A stretch of DNA of 23,658 nucleotides from assembly GCA_022496205.1 (NCBI GenBank), contig WTXD01000161.1, positions 1 through 23,658 of the forward strand. The letters run 5' to 3'. The DNA is from Gloeopeniophorella convolvens. Lineage: Eukaryota; Basidiomycota; Agaricomycetes; Russulales. Position 1 is the first letter of the stretch, and every line of letters starts with the position of its first letter. A model generated the notes under the pieces. The model saw only the letters and a list, made by a program, of their open reading frames with translations. It ran no database searches and was not told where the DNA came from. This document shows, piece after piece, positions 1 to 8,405 of this stretch. Both the position numbers and the translations under genes were made by a program.

Positions 1-1514
1 CGTGCTCACCTGGGGCATAGCGGCTCAGCAGCTGTGTTGTGTCAGCGAAGAAAAAACGCTCGTGCCGAGGCGCGCGCGCTTTGTGCATGTTGGTTTCGCG
101 GCCCACGTGATCGCGATTCCGCGCGGCGCGCAGCGCCCCGGCCCGGGGCCGCGCGTTTTCGCACAGGGCAGGTGGCGCTAGCGGCGGAGGCCCGCAGATT
201 TAGCAGCACCGAGTTCGACCAACGGGGCCCCGCGCTCGCCATTTCCCTTCTCCGTCGCACACGCGCCTGATTTCAAGTGTCCGCCGTGCCAAATCAAAGT
301 GCTTTTATTATAGACCCGTGGCTAGCAGATGGCATATTCTAGGTGCGGCTTGCAAATGCAGCGCCCGCCGCAAATCGACCACGCATTCAACACCCCCATT
401 CTCGAACAATAAGCCCAGCATCCAACGGCACGGCAGTAGCTCAAGGTGACATGCATCGCTGCCTGAGGATGCAAGGGAGGCGCTGCATGATAAGGCACGG
501 CAGCAGAGGTGTCGTGAAGGCAGGGCCGCTGCCCTCGCCGGCGGGGATGCCGGCAAGCGCGGCGCGCATTGGCAACCTCGTTAGCTATGGAAGCGTCGCT
601 CGTGGCTCGCGGGGCGGTGGGGCGGCGGGAACCTTGTATGCGACGGGCTTGCCACCCCCGACCTGCCCCTTGGGGCTACGCTCGCCAGGGTGTAGCTGCA
701 TCGTAGCAGGGGTTGCATCGCCGTGCTTCGCCACCTCTGCATTTCTGCGTAAGGTCCGCAGTGGTAGCAGCGCAGCAGGTTTCGATGCTCATTGCGACAG
801 AGCCACGCGGGCGAAATGTGCCGGGTCACCGTTGTCCGGGTCCACGCGCGGAGCGGAGGCCTTGCGTCCGAACAGCTGATGGCGACCTGGCAAGATGGCG
901 GTGCTCTGGCGGTGGCATCGTGATAGGAGGAGAGGAAGTGATGTGCGGGCCGTGAAGCTTGAGGTCGCATGCTGTGGTGCCCGTGAGGTGCACTGGAATA
1001 CTGCCAACGTATGCGGGAGGGGGCGATCGAGAAGTGCGCGCCCAGGAGAATTCAGATAAACAGCCAGATGCATGAGAGGAGACGCAGCTGGGAGACGCCG
1101 CAGAGAAACTTCATCGAATGAGATCAATAGTTAACTTGATGAGCCCAGGTGGGATACCGAGGAGGAGCGGGTGCGAGAAGAGTGAGCAGCTTGAAGGAGT
1201 GACTCGTCCGGCGGGCCTGGAGCGGCGGAAGCTGGCGGAAGCGCCCCGGCGTGAGAACAAACGGAAGCATATGATTGGAGGGCTACAGGTACGTCCCTTG
1301 TCATCGCAGCTGCGTCGATCCTTTTTTATCTGCCAGAGTCGCACGCATTTCGTGTCGCGCGCGAGAAGTATGATTGTTGGCGCCGGCCGGTGATGGCCGG
1401 CACTGGTCTGGCTGTTCTAAAAACTCTTGTGCTATTGAAGTGCCACCGATTGAATGTCATAAATATAACCAATTTATACCGCTGAGCATCCATGATATAA
1501 TCACTATGCTTGGG
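1..1514. other. GC-rich gene-poor stretch with repeat debris
   Basis: I find no convincing gene here. Open frames exist on both strands, as expected at this GC content, but none shows a domain, a plausible ATG with intron signals, or consistent codon bias. The part from about 263 to 430 resembles 6168-6330 and so belongs to a dispersed repeat described separately. The rest, including a CpG-rich block at about 60-240, has no recognisable feature. Confidence 0.5.
263..430. repeat. Degenerate copy of a dispersed repeat
   Basis: By eye this aligns with 6168-6330. Both contain a TTTCAAG motif, a TTTTATTAT motif and then an ATCGACC...ATTCAACA block in the same order with similar spacing. Identity is moderate, with many transitions. 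The copy at 6095-6330 also contains the part that recurs at 1515-1630, so the three stretches are overlapping fragments of one old repeat. Its class is unknown. Confidence 0.45.
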
Positions 1515-1630
1515 TGTGTTGCGATCGGATCGAGCGCACGGCGTGTGTGTGCGAGCTCTCCCCACGCTCGCTTGGAAAGTCAGCGTTGTGCGCGCGTGAT
1601 TTCAAGCATGTGTGGCAGCCGATCAAATTA
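1515..1630. repeat. Degenerate copy of a dispersed repeat
   Basis: This stretch matches 6095-6210 over about 115 bp. Shared blocks in order are TTGCGATCGGATCG, GCGAGCTCTCCC, a TCAGCG motif, TGCGCGCGTG, TTTCAAGC and GGCAGCC. Differences are mostly transitions. A weaker copy may lie at 5649-5735. I see no terminal inverted repeats or open frame that would classify the element. Confidence 0.6.
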
Positions 1631-1781
1631 CTACATATTGCTAAGCTGCTTTGTAGCTACGGCGGCAGAGCAGCTAGGTAAGGTAAGGAAGAGGGTTGAT
1701 GGAGGTGCAGATGGGCGTGGGATAGCGGGAGTTTCAGCAGGAGCGGTGAACCGTACGTGGAAGGCAGGCATGTATGGTAAA

Positions 1782-2498
1782 TCAAAACCAGTAGAATGGG
1801 AAGATAGGTACTCCATTGATCGTAGACGGGGCCACCTCCTCTATGGATGTATTCAAAGTGGCTGGCTCCTCATTTTCAGCGGTGATGTGCTTGCACGGGT
1901 GGCCGTTTTGGCGGGCCACATCGTGGCTCTTGGCCCAGCTAGGGTAGCGGGCAGGGACGTTGTCAGCACGGGGCACCACAGCACTGCCGGTGCGGAGTGG
2001 GAGGAAGCTGCCAGGAGGGAATGCCCATTTCAGCGGGCAGGTGATGAGTGCAAAGGTGTCCTGCTCCGAGCCCAAAGGGTCCTTGATGTCTTGGCCAAAG
2101 AAGACGTAGGAGACCCAGCCATTGTAGATAGCCCTGTAATACTCCAGGGACCCGACGAGCGTCCTCTGGACAAGGGCGTTGCCGGGGTTCTCGGTTAGGT
2201 ACACCTTGACAGCTTGGCCTGCGTACATGTGTGCTGGGGGGGCACATTTGATGCGCCAGAGGCTTAATTGGACCGGTTCATCGAGCGGCTGAGCAACCTC
2301 ATACTCGGGGACGACGTGGAGCATGATCACCTCTGCCGCAGAGGGAGATGCAGGCGGCCTTGCGGTCTCCGCGGGGGTGCCAGCGCACCCAGCTTCACCC
2401 ATCTCCGCTACCTCCACCAGCTCCTCCGCTTCGGCTCTGGCCTCCATTGTCGAGGACGCGGTGTTCGTTCCAAGCCTTGGTGATGTCGAGGTATCCAT
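1782..2498 (-). CDS. Hypothetical protein, family A (238 aa), unidentified
   Basis: I do not recognise this protein. The frame runs from an ATG at 2496-2498 to a TGA at 1782-1784. The N-terminus begins MDTSTSPRLGT, followed by an acidic and Ala/Pro-rich stretch (about residues 15-55). The core at about residues 60-160 has many aromatic residues (for example SLEYYRAIYNGWVSYVFF). No signal peptide or membrane segment is evident. The start is supported by a second copy: the DNA around 7060-7190 matches both the first codons (MNTSTSPQLGT) and about 100 bp upstream. A TATA-like TACATAAAAGG lies about 110 bp upstream of the ATG. It follows a degraded Spt5-like fragment on the same strand. An intron near the 3' end cannot be excluded, so the last 45 residues are uncertain. 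It may be a transposon-associated or lineage-specific protein. Confidence 0.5.
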   Translation of the reverse strand: MDTSTSPRLGTNTASSTMEARAEAEELVEVAEMGEAGCAGTPAETARPPASPSAAEVIMLHVVPEYEVAQPLDEPVQLSLWRIKCAPPAHMYAGQAVKVYLTENPGNALVQRTLVGSLEYYRAIYNGWVSYVFFGQDIKDPLGSEQDTFALITCPLKWAFPPGSFLPLRTGSAVVPRADNVPARYPSWAKSHDVARQNGHPCKHITAENEEPATLNTSIEEVAPSTINGVPIFPFYWF

Positions 2499-2608
2499 TG
2501 AGCAGAGCGGTGCTGTGTCAAGGAGGCTTGGAAGTAGGGGAAGGGAGCAGGCGGCGTATACGCAGCGCGTTCCCGCGGTCTTGCTGTCAAGCTGCGCATT
2601 AGCCAGTG

Positions 2609-2619
2609 CCTTTTATGTA
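2609..2619 (-). promoter_or_regulatory. TATA-like box upstream of the family A gene
   Basis: Read on the minus strand this is TACATAAAAGG, about 110 bp upstream of the family A ATG at 2498. The DNA between it and the ATG is partly conserved with the region upstream of the other family A start at 7092, which fits promoter and 5' leader. No transcript evidence is available. Confidence 0.3.
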
Positions 2620-2655
2620 TTTTCAAGGTGTCTAGAGCAGAGTCGCCGTGAAGGC

Positions 2656-3080
2656 TTACACGCTATAGCTGGCTCCCCGGGCCGTCGTCGGTCTCCCTGT
2701 ACACTGCCAGGGCGATGGAGGAAAATCTACAGGGAGTAAATTGAGAACACTTTGTACATCAGTCTTCTTAGCTCTACAGCGGCAAGGCCCGTTACCAAAA
2801 ACGTTGTGAGATCTTTGAAAGCCGGGCAAGGCTGCGTCGAACTCAGCGACGCAGAGCCCCAGCAGAGGGTCTCTTGCGTCAACCACCTTGGTCACCGTGC
2901 CGACCCAGCCCAGCCATCTGCCGCCAGTGACCAGGACGCTGCAGGACCGAGGCATTTGCACGCAAGTTGCAACACGGCCTCGCGCTCGTGGCCGGTCTGG
3001 GCCTTTGTCAGGCTGAAGCTGATTCGGGCGCGATAACGGCTTGCCTTCGCCAGCACGCGCCGTAGCGCGGGGCCCTATGC
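2656..3080 (-). pseudogene. Internally deleted Spt5-like (NGN/KOW) gene fragment
   Basis: The part at 2945-3080 aligns with 11865-11998, the start of the NGN-like domain of the larger Spt5-like gene, sharing the translated motif TGHEREAV. The part at about 2711-2940 aligns with 9606-9825 and encodes a KOW-like stretch (VLVTGGRWLGWVG). In the larger copy these two parts lie about 2.05 kb apart; here they are fused and out of frame, so the copy is dead. The junction lies near 2935-2950, where both parental sequences carry GGACG, compatible with microhomology-mediated deletion. Its 5' end is cut by the AT-rich foldback element at 3085. Spt5 is a transcription elongation factor; the assignment to its family rests on the NGN and KOW patterns in the larger copy. 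Confidence 0.65.
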
Positions 3081-3084
3081 AATA

Positions 3085-4009
3085 CTGGTGACTATCTTTA
3101 TAAAGTGAAACATGGTAATATTCATATTATGGTTGTCTTTCCAACCATGAATATTATATTACTATAGTAACACTGAAGTATCAGCCCCATAGTAAATACT
3201 TTTATAGAGTACATTACACTATTATAATAATAATAAATACTTTCAACACCATTATAAATACAATAGTATATACTATATCCTATACTACTAGATACTATAG
3301 TAAACTTAATACTATATTATTAGCATTCTGATAATTACTATAGTAAAGTATGCACTATACTATTAGTACTATTGTAAATACTATAGTAAATACTATAGTA
3401 AATACTACTAAGATAAGGATTAATTTGAGAGATTAATAAAATCTAGATAATAGATAAGATCTGATAGTAAGATCTTAGTAGTAGATTAGTAGTAATATAG
3501 AAGATCTTGGTAGTAGATTAAAGATATTAGATATCAGATAATAGTAATAAGAGGAGATCTAACTAATAGATTAAAAGATCTACATATCAGATAAAAGCAA
3601 AAATAAGATCAAAGTAAGATTAAATCTATAGATAATGTGAGATAATAGATAAAGTTGTACTGATAGGTAGACTTATCTATTAATAGTGATTGATAGAAAG
3701 ATCTAAATGATAGCTAGCTATAAATTTATAGGCTTCTTATATATAAGATTGTTAGTAGAGTGAGAGGTTGGATAAGCTTACCAGCTAATAATATTGAGAC
3801 TTACTTATAGTATGCATATAGGAGGTAGGATAGAGAATATATAGGTAGAAAATAAGCTACAATTGTAGAGATCAAGAGAAATATACTAGCAGTACTGTTG
3901 TAGTACTAGATATGTATAGAAGCATTACAAGTAGATAGTCTAGGAACTACTGTATATTACTAGAGACTTCTAAGATACATTTGATCTAATGCTACAATCC
4001 TAGCCTATG
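3085..4009 (+). repeat. Left arm of the foldback element
   Basis: It pairs with 4421-5388. The outer 200 bp differ by only about two transitions, one of them at the single CpG of the right arm. The innermost 50 bp carry about six differences. The arms are colinear except for one 43-bp gap in this arm at about 3304. ACTATAGT motifs (themselves palindromic) and AGATCT motifs recur throughout. Confidence 0.85.
3368..3410 (+). repeat. Tandem 12-bp repeat in the left arm
   Basis: Three consecutive units of ACTATAGTAAAT (the first with T for A at one position) followed by a partial fourth. The mirror copy lies at 5020-5062 in the right arm. The unit contains the 8-bp palindrome ACTATAGT, which is also scattered elsewhere in the arms. 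Confidence 0.8.
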
Positions 4010-4420
4010 GTGGCTGTTTAAGTATACTGAAAGTGCCACTAACTCTAATAGATTATAGAAGGCTAAAGCTAAGAGCTAAGACTATAATTTATATCTCTAT
4101 ACTATAAGAGAATACACTAACTAAGCTACTAGGATCTAGACTATATGTAGTTTAGAAAGTAAGGTCAAATAGGTTACACTTTAGCTGATATCATCATTAG
4201 CTAGTAGTAAGTCACCCTACTTACATCTATAAACTATATCTAGACTTATTTAAACCACAGTCATATGCCTCATCATATAACTTCTTTAAAGCTACTTTAC
4301 TAATAAGGCCCATATTCACTACTCATATGAGTAATGTCTCATATGTAAAGAGTTCTATACTAGGCTACATAAATACAACCTGCTAGTAATAACAATATTG
4401 CTTATACTTAGCTTTATCTC
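4010..4420. other. Unpaired spacer of the foldback element
   Basis: This 411-bp centre separates the two arms. It is slightly less AT-rich than the arms but has no open frame of note, no recognisable domain and no CpG. It would form the loop of the hairpin. It may be the remnant of the body of an element whose ends became the arms. Confidence 0.6.
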
Positions 4421-5388
4421 TATAGGCTAAGAGTGTAACATTAGATTAAATTTATCTTAGAAGTCTCTAGTAATATACAGTAGTTCCTAGACTATCTACT
4501 TGTAATGCTTCTATACATATCTAGTACTACAACAGTACTGCTAGTATATTTCTCTTGATCTCTACAATTGTAGCTTATTTTCTACCTATATATTCTCTAT
4601 CCTACCTCCTATATGCATACTATAAGTAAGTCTCAATATTATTAGCTGGTAAGCTTATCCAACCTCTCACTCTACTAACAATCTTATATATAAGAAGCCT
4701 ATAAATTTATAGCTAGCTATCATTTAGATCTTTCTATCAATCACTATTAATAGATAAGTCTACCTATCAGTACAACTTTATCTATTATCTCACATTATCT
4801 ATAGATTTAATCTTACTTTGATCTTATTTTTGCTTTTATCTGATATGTAGATCTTTTAATCTATTAGTTAGATCTCCTCTTATTACTATTATCTGATATC
4901 TAATATCTTTAATCTACTACCAAGATCTTCTATATTACTACTAATCTACTACTAAGATCTTACTATCAGATCTTATCTATTATCTAGATTTTATTAATCT
5001 CTCAAATTAATCCTTATCTTAGTAGTATTTACTATAGTATTTACTATAGTATTTACAATAGTACTAATAGTATAGTGCATACTTTACTATAGTAATTATC
5101 AGAATGCTAATAATATAGTATTAAGTTTACTATAGTGTTTATAATGGTGCCAATAATATAGCATTCATTTTACTATAGTATCTAGTAGTATAGGATATAG
5201 TATATACTATTGTATTTATAATGGTGTTGAAAGTATTTATTATTATTATAATAGTGTAATGTACTCTATAAAAGTATTTACTATGGGGCTGATACTTCAG
5301 TGTTACTATAGTAATATAATATTCATGGTTGGAAAGACGACCATAATATGAATATTACCATGTTTCACTTTATAAAGATAATCACCAG
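4421..5388 (-). repeat. Right arm of the foldback element
   Basis: Reverse complement of the left arm. It is 43 bp longer, and the extra stretch (about 5126-5168) is flanked by copies of the 11-bp motif TTTACTATAGT, so the left arm probably lost it by deletion between direct repeats. The arm-length difference (968 versus 925) is exactly this one indel. Confidence 0.85.
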
Positions 5389-5597
5389 GGCTCGGTGAGA
5401 CGCGCTATTCATTCACGCAGTACTGCCCAGGCGGCCTTCTTTGCTGGGTGCGCTACGGGCTTAGGCCAAAGAAGGGCCTTGATGCCGCCAAGGTGCGCGA
5501 GATAGATGCCACCAGCGACGACGGGTGGGGCGCGCAGCTCTCCCGCTTTTCGAAGCTGGAGGAGATTGTGGAGGACAGGCGCCGAGCTTCCCTCTGA
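5388..5597 (+). CDS. Orphan coding-like fragment abutting the foldback element
   Basis: An open frame of about 69 codons runs from the foldback boundary (preceding in-frame TAA at 5379-5381) to a TGA at 5595-5597. It has no ATG start, so it would be a 3' exon or gene remnant. The second half (for example KVREIDATSDDGW and SKLEEIVEDRRRASL) has the charged, amphipathic look and third-position GC bias of a real protein tail. I do not recognise the family. The upstream part of the gene is missing or displaced by the foldback element. An antisense open frame over the same bases is probably a shadow. Confidence 0.35.
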   Translation, partial: GLGETRYSFTQYCPGGLLCWVRYGLRPKKGLDAAKVREIDATSDDGWGAQLSRFSKLEEIVEDRRRASL

Positions 5598-5648
5598 GGG
5601 CTTTCGGCTGGTGCGCTGAGAGGGAGCGGGGCACGTTGTAGCCGAGTT

Positions 5649-5735
5649 GCGTGTGCGGCGCGCGTGGCCGAGCTCTCCCCGCAGCCTCAGCACTGCACGT
5701 GGGGTTTCGAGCGTGCGTAGCAGCCAGCTGCAGCA
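5649..5735. repeat. Weak fourth copy of the dispersed repeat
   Basis: It carries GCGTGTGCG, GAGCTCTCCCC, GGTTTCGAGC and GCAGCCAGC in the same order as the copies at 1515-1630 and 6095-6210, but with gaps. The match is short and GC-rich, so coincidence is possible. Confidence 0.25.
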
Positions 5736-6094
5736 CATACGCCACGGAAACTACGTAACATAAGCTAGCTGTATTTACAACCCGCGAACGATGCGCATCT
5801 GCCATGAATCTGACTGTGTGTCCAGCAGGGCGAGCGGGCCTCGATGACGCGGGGCACGCGCATGGTCGCATCAGCCGGAAGGTGACCCATGATCTCCGCG
5901 GGGGTGCTGGCACACTCGGCTTCACCTATCTTTTTTTTTTTAACTCTGCATTTGTACACTGCAGCAAGCAATGCTACGCTAATATGCGGTCGTCGAGTAT
6001 CTACGACAATACTGGGTCGGGGGTATGGTTGTGATCTAGGTATGCATGTATGAATATTAATAAGATATGAGTGCTGTGCCAGGAAATGGTTGCG

Positions 6095-6330
6095 AGTGTT
6101 GCGATCGGATCGCGCGCGCAGCGCGTGTGCGCGAGCTCTCCCTGCACTCGCTCGGAAAATCAGCGTCGTGCGCGCGTGGTTTCAAGCTTGCGCGGCAGCC
6201 AATCAATATAGTTTTATTATGGACTCTAAGTAGCATAAAAGCGATGTACTTACGATGCGCAAACGCTGCGCGTTTGCCGAGAATCGACCGTATATTCAAC
6301 AGCAAGTGGTATGGCAGCATCGTTATAGGT
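6095..6330. repeat. Longest copy of the dispersed repeat
   Basis: The first half matches 1515-1630 and the second half matches 263-430, linking those stretches into one family of at least 240 bp. It sits near the 3' (poly-A) end of the insertion at 5931-7004, so it could be part of that element. Confidence 0.5.
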
Positions 6331-6674
6331 GGTCTGGCCGCTCTGGCCGGGGGACCATGCAGCAGTGCGTAGGTTGTATGAACGCAAGCATTTCTGTAGC
6401 TCCAAAGGAGTTTTGCGAGTGAGTAACCTCGGTTGATGGGTCGGAGGTGGGTGGTTCGTGCTGCTTTGAAAATCGGGCATTCGCAAACGACGTATTCTGG
6501 CGTTTGCAGCGAGGGAGGGTTTGACGGTGAGCCACACACACAAGGCACGGGGCGTCTGGCGCGGGAAAGAAGCAGGCGGCGTAGGAACCTGTGAACACAT
6601 GGCCAGTGAGGAGGCAAATGAAGGTGCAAAATACGGACCGGGGAGCTTTGCGTTTTCGCGTTGCTTCAACGGCC

Positions 6675-6690
6675 GGGGGGGGGGGGGGGG
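6675..6690 (+). repeat. G16 homopolymer
   Basis: Sixteen consecutive G on the plus strand, flanked by GC-rich DNA. It may be prone to length polymorphism and to base-calling error. Confidence 0.9.
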
Positions 6691-7520
6691 TTGGCAAGGC
6701 CCAGGTAGGCCCGGCCGCGGTGGGTCGATACGTGCCAGCGGCGTTGCCACGTGGCGATAGCTGCCTCCTTGTTTCACATTCATTGCTGTGTGAGCGTATG
6801 TGGTTCGCGCTGGTTTGGGTGTAGAGGGAGGGCCGCGCCAGTTCGTGCGAGTGTGTCTGCTCGCTCGTTCCCAGGGATCCCAGCATGAATGCATGACCGG
6901 GGCACCGTCTGATTTCGATGTGCAGATCTCCTTGGAGCGAGAGGAGATTGTCGGCAGTTTGCTTGAAATGAGGGGAACGACGTTGGGCGGCATGTGAACG
7001 GGCGCAGCTTCGCTTATCTCCGTTGTCTCCAACGCCTCGTCCATTCTGGCTCCGGCGATCGTTCCCAACTGCGGCGATGTCGAGGTATTCATTGGGCAGA
7101 GCCTAGTGCTGTATCAGGGAGGCTTAGAGGTAGAGGAAGGGAGTAGGCGGTGTATACTCAGGCAATATGGGCTTTGCTGTAGTTTTACTGCCAAGTTACT
7201 GTACGCTTCAACCAGCATGAAAATACGTACAGCCGGGGTTTCGGGGATGCCCGCCCAACGAGGTGCCATCAGTGATGAGCACGAAAAGGGTAGGTTTGAC
7301 TTCGATTCAACCCGTAACTTATTGCATACAAGCCTACTCCACCTAGGCTGCGCAAGCTACGCATTGCTGCGATGCAAATGGACGGATACATGGTGCTACG
7401 CGCTACGGGCTATAGCTGCTCCTGAACCGCTGCGATGAACGGGCCCGCTGTCCACCTCTAAGCCCTGCCAAGCCACCACCCGTGCTGCGCGGCTTGGACC
7501 TCTGATGGCTGGGCCTATAG

Positions 7521-7729
7521 CACGTGATCCAATGAGCGCCCAAGCCATGCCCGCAAGAATGGTGGCGCGGCGTGATCGCGGCGGATGAACCGGCGCCGGC
7601 TTACCTGCAACGTGATAGCTCTAAAGCTGCTGCGCCGGCCAGAACGACCCCGCTAGCATTGAAGTTGGTGACCCGTGAATCAGCAGAGACCTAATGAGAT
7701 ATAGCGCGGGTGAACCAGCATAAAAAAGG
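7521..7729 (+). promoter_or_regulatory. Promoter-like cluster: CACGTG, CCAAT and TATA-like motifs
   Basis: CACGTG (7521-7526, the class of site bound by bHLH factors) is followed by CCAAT (7529-7533, the class bound by the HAP/NF-Y complex). A TATA-like CATAAAAAAGG lies at 7719-7729. Order and spacing fit a plus-strand promoter for the ORF starting at 7874. Motifs this short also occur by chance. The rest of 7200-7870 holds nothing else I can support. Confidence 0.3.
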
Positions 7730-7873
7730 AGTATTGATATCGCTTGCACGTACGTAGCGCCATAGGGGAGCGGGAGGGGACTTGGCAGGGTGCAAGGCAG
7801 CTCATGCTGCGCTGAGCTTGAGTAGAAGCGTCAGAACGGGTCGAGGCTTGCTCCTGTACAAAAAGGCTAAAGC

Positions 7874-8221
7874 ATGCCAGGAGCAATGCTCGAGGATGAT
7901 CGATTCGCGATTGACGAGCGCGAGCACGGCTCAATCGACCGTGTGACATTCTCCTTCAGCGTCCGCCAGCTGCGGCTGTACGCTTCCTTGGGCGCGCCCC
8001 ATCTACCATTTAGCAATCAGCTGCAGCGCCTTTCAGGCGGGCTGCTGGCAGGTACGCGAGGAGAATACCTGCACAAACCAAAGGTTTGCGGCAGATCTCC
8101 CGCGGTACGCTGCCGATTGTCACGTAAACAGGGTGTGCTTCCTTGTTGCGAGATCGAGCTAGCTGCGTCTTTTCGGTGGGTGCGATCGGGATGGTGGTGG
8201 TGCCTGGTTTTTCGCGCTTGA
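7874..8221 (+). CDS. Hypothetical small protein (up to 115 aa)
   Basis: The frame starts at an ATG about 145 bp downstream of a TATA-like element. The first 59 codons look protein-like (for example DEREHGSIDRVTFSFSVRQL). A possible donor GTACGC begins at 8052, right after codon 59, and the remaining residues are Arg/Cys/Trp-rich and less convincing, so exon 1 may end at 8051 with later exons not identified. No domain or signal peptide is recognised. No family assignment is offered. Confidence 0.35.
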   Translation: MPGAMLEDDRFAIDEREHGSIDRVTFSFSVRQLRLYASLGAPHLPFSNQLQRLSGGLLAGTRGEYLHKPKVCGRSPAVRCRLSRKQGVLPCCEIELAASFRWVRSGWWWCLVFRA

Positions 8222-8405
8222 TCGCAGGCTGAAGCATGGGTCAAAAATGCAATGCATCGGAAGGGGTTAGAACGTACTTGCATGCGCCGCCATTTGCAGA
8301 TGCGCATACCATGGAAGAGGCGCCCTGAGCAGGCGGCGCCAGCGCAGTGGAGCCCCGGCGCCAGTACCAGCTGCGGCTAGAGCCGTGAGTCTCCAAAAAG
8401 AGCTT

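Larger units (their letters stand above)
3085..5388. mobile_element. AT-rich foldback element (2304 bp) with near-kilobase inverted arms
   Basis: The element begins with CTGGTGA and ends with its reverse complement TCACCAG. From these ends inward the two arms are nearly identical: 925 bp on the left, 968 bp on the right, around a 411-bp spacer. Composition switches abruptly at both ends from about 60 percent GC outside to very AT-rich inside. I read only one CpG in the whole element (5338-5339). All frames are crowded with TAA and TAG, so no protein is encoded. There is no convincing target-site duplication (left flank ATGCAATA, right flank GGCTCGGT). It may be a non-autonomous foldback DNA transposon, or an inverted duplication of an older mutated repeat. 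The transcript of either strand would form a long hairpin. Confidence 0.8.
5931..7004 (-). mobile_element. Poly(A)-tailed insertion inside the family A copy
   Basis: On the minus strand the unit runs from 7004 to 5931 and ends in an A11 tract (T11 at 5931-5941 on the plus strand). It is flanked by an imperfect 14-bp direct repeat, CAGCTTCGCTTATC (7005-7018) and CGGCTTCACCTATC (5917-5930), 11 of 14 identical with three transitions. A 3' poly(A) with flanking repeats is the signature of LINE-type retrotransposition. It includes a copy of the dispersed repeat (6095-6330) and a G16 run. I see no reverse transcriptase, so it would be non-autonomous, truncated or chimeric. Confidence 0.45.
5850..7092 (-). 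pseudogene. Second copy of the family A gene, split by an insertion
   Basis: The 5' half lies at 7005-7092 and starts MNTSTSPQLGT, matching the family A start; about 100 bp upstream (to about 7190) also matches the DNA upstream of 2498. The 3' half resumes at 5930 with IGEAECASTPAEI, matching MGEAGCAGTPAET of the intact copy, and similarity fades below about 5860. The halves are separated by about 1.07 kb ending in an A11 tract. A long minus-strand frame continues from the 5' half into the insertion, but everything after about residue 36 is insertion sequence, not family A. The function is unknown. Confidence 0.55.

Noticed and set aside
1374..2198. 274-codon plus-strand frame
   Set aside because: It lies antisense to the family A ORF, starts at TTG and shows no domain; the minus strand has the conserved start and upstream region.
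3368..3410. CRISPR-like array
   Set aside because: The 12-bp units are contiguous without spacers and the host is a fungus.
3085..5388. Mitochondrial DNA inserted in the nucleus
   Set aside because: AT content would fit, but the long inverted arms, sharp terminal repeats and lack of any mitochondrial gene or tRNA argue against it.
3085..5388. Centromere or replication origin
   Set aside because: AT-rich DNA can mark either, but 2.3 kb with a single inverted duplication and nothing else specific gives no real support.
6250..7092. 280-codon minus-strand frame as one gene
   Set aside because: Only the first 30 or so codons match family A. The rest lies in the insertion, is Pro/Arg-rich and crosses the G16 tract, so it is open by composition.
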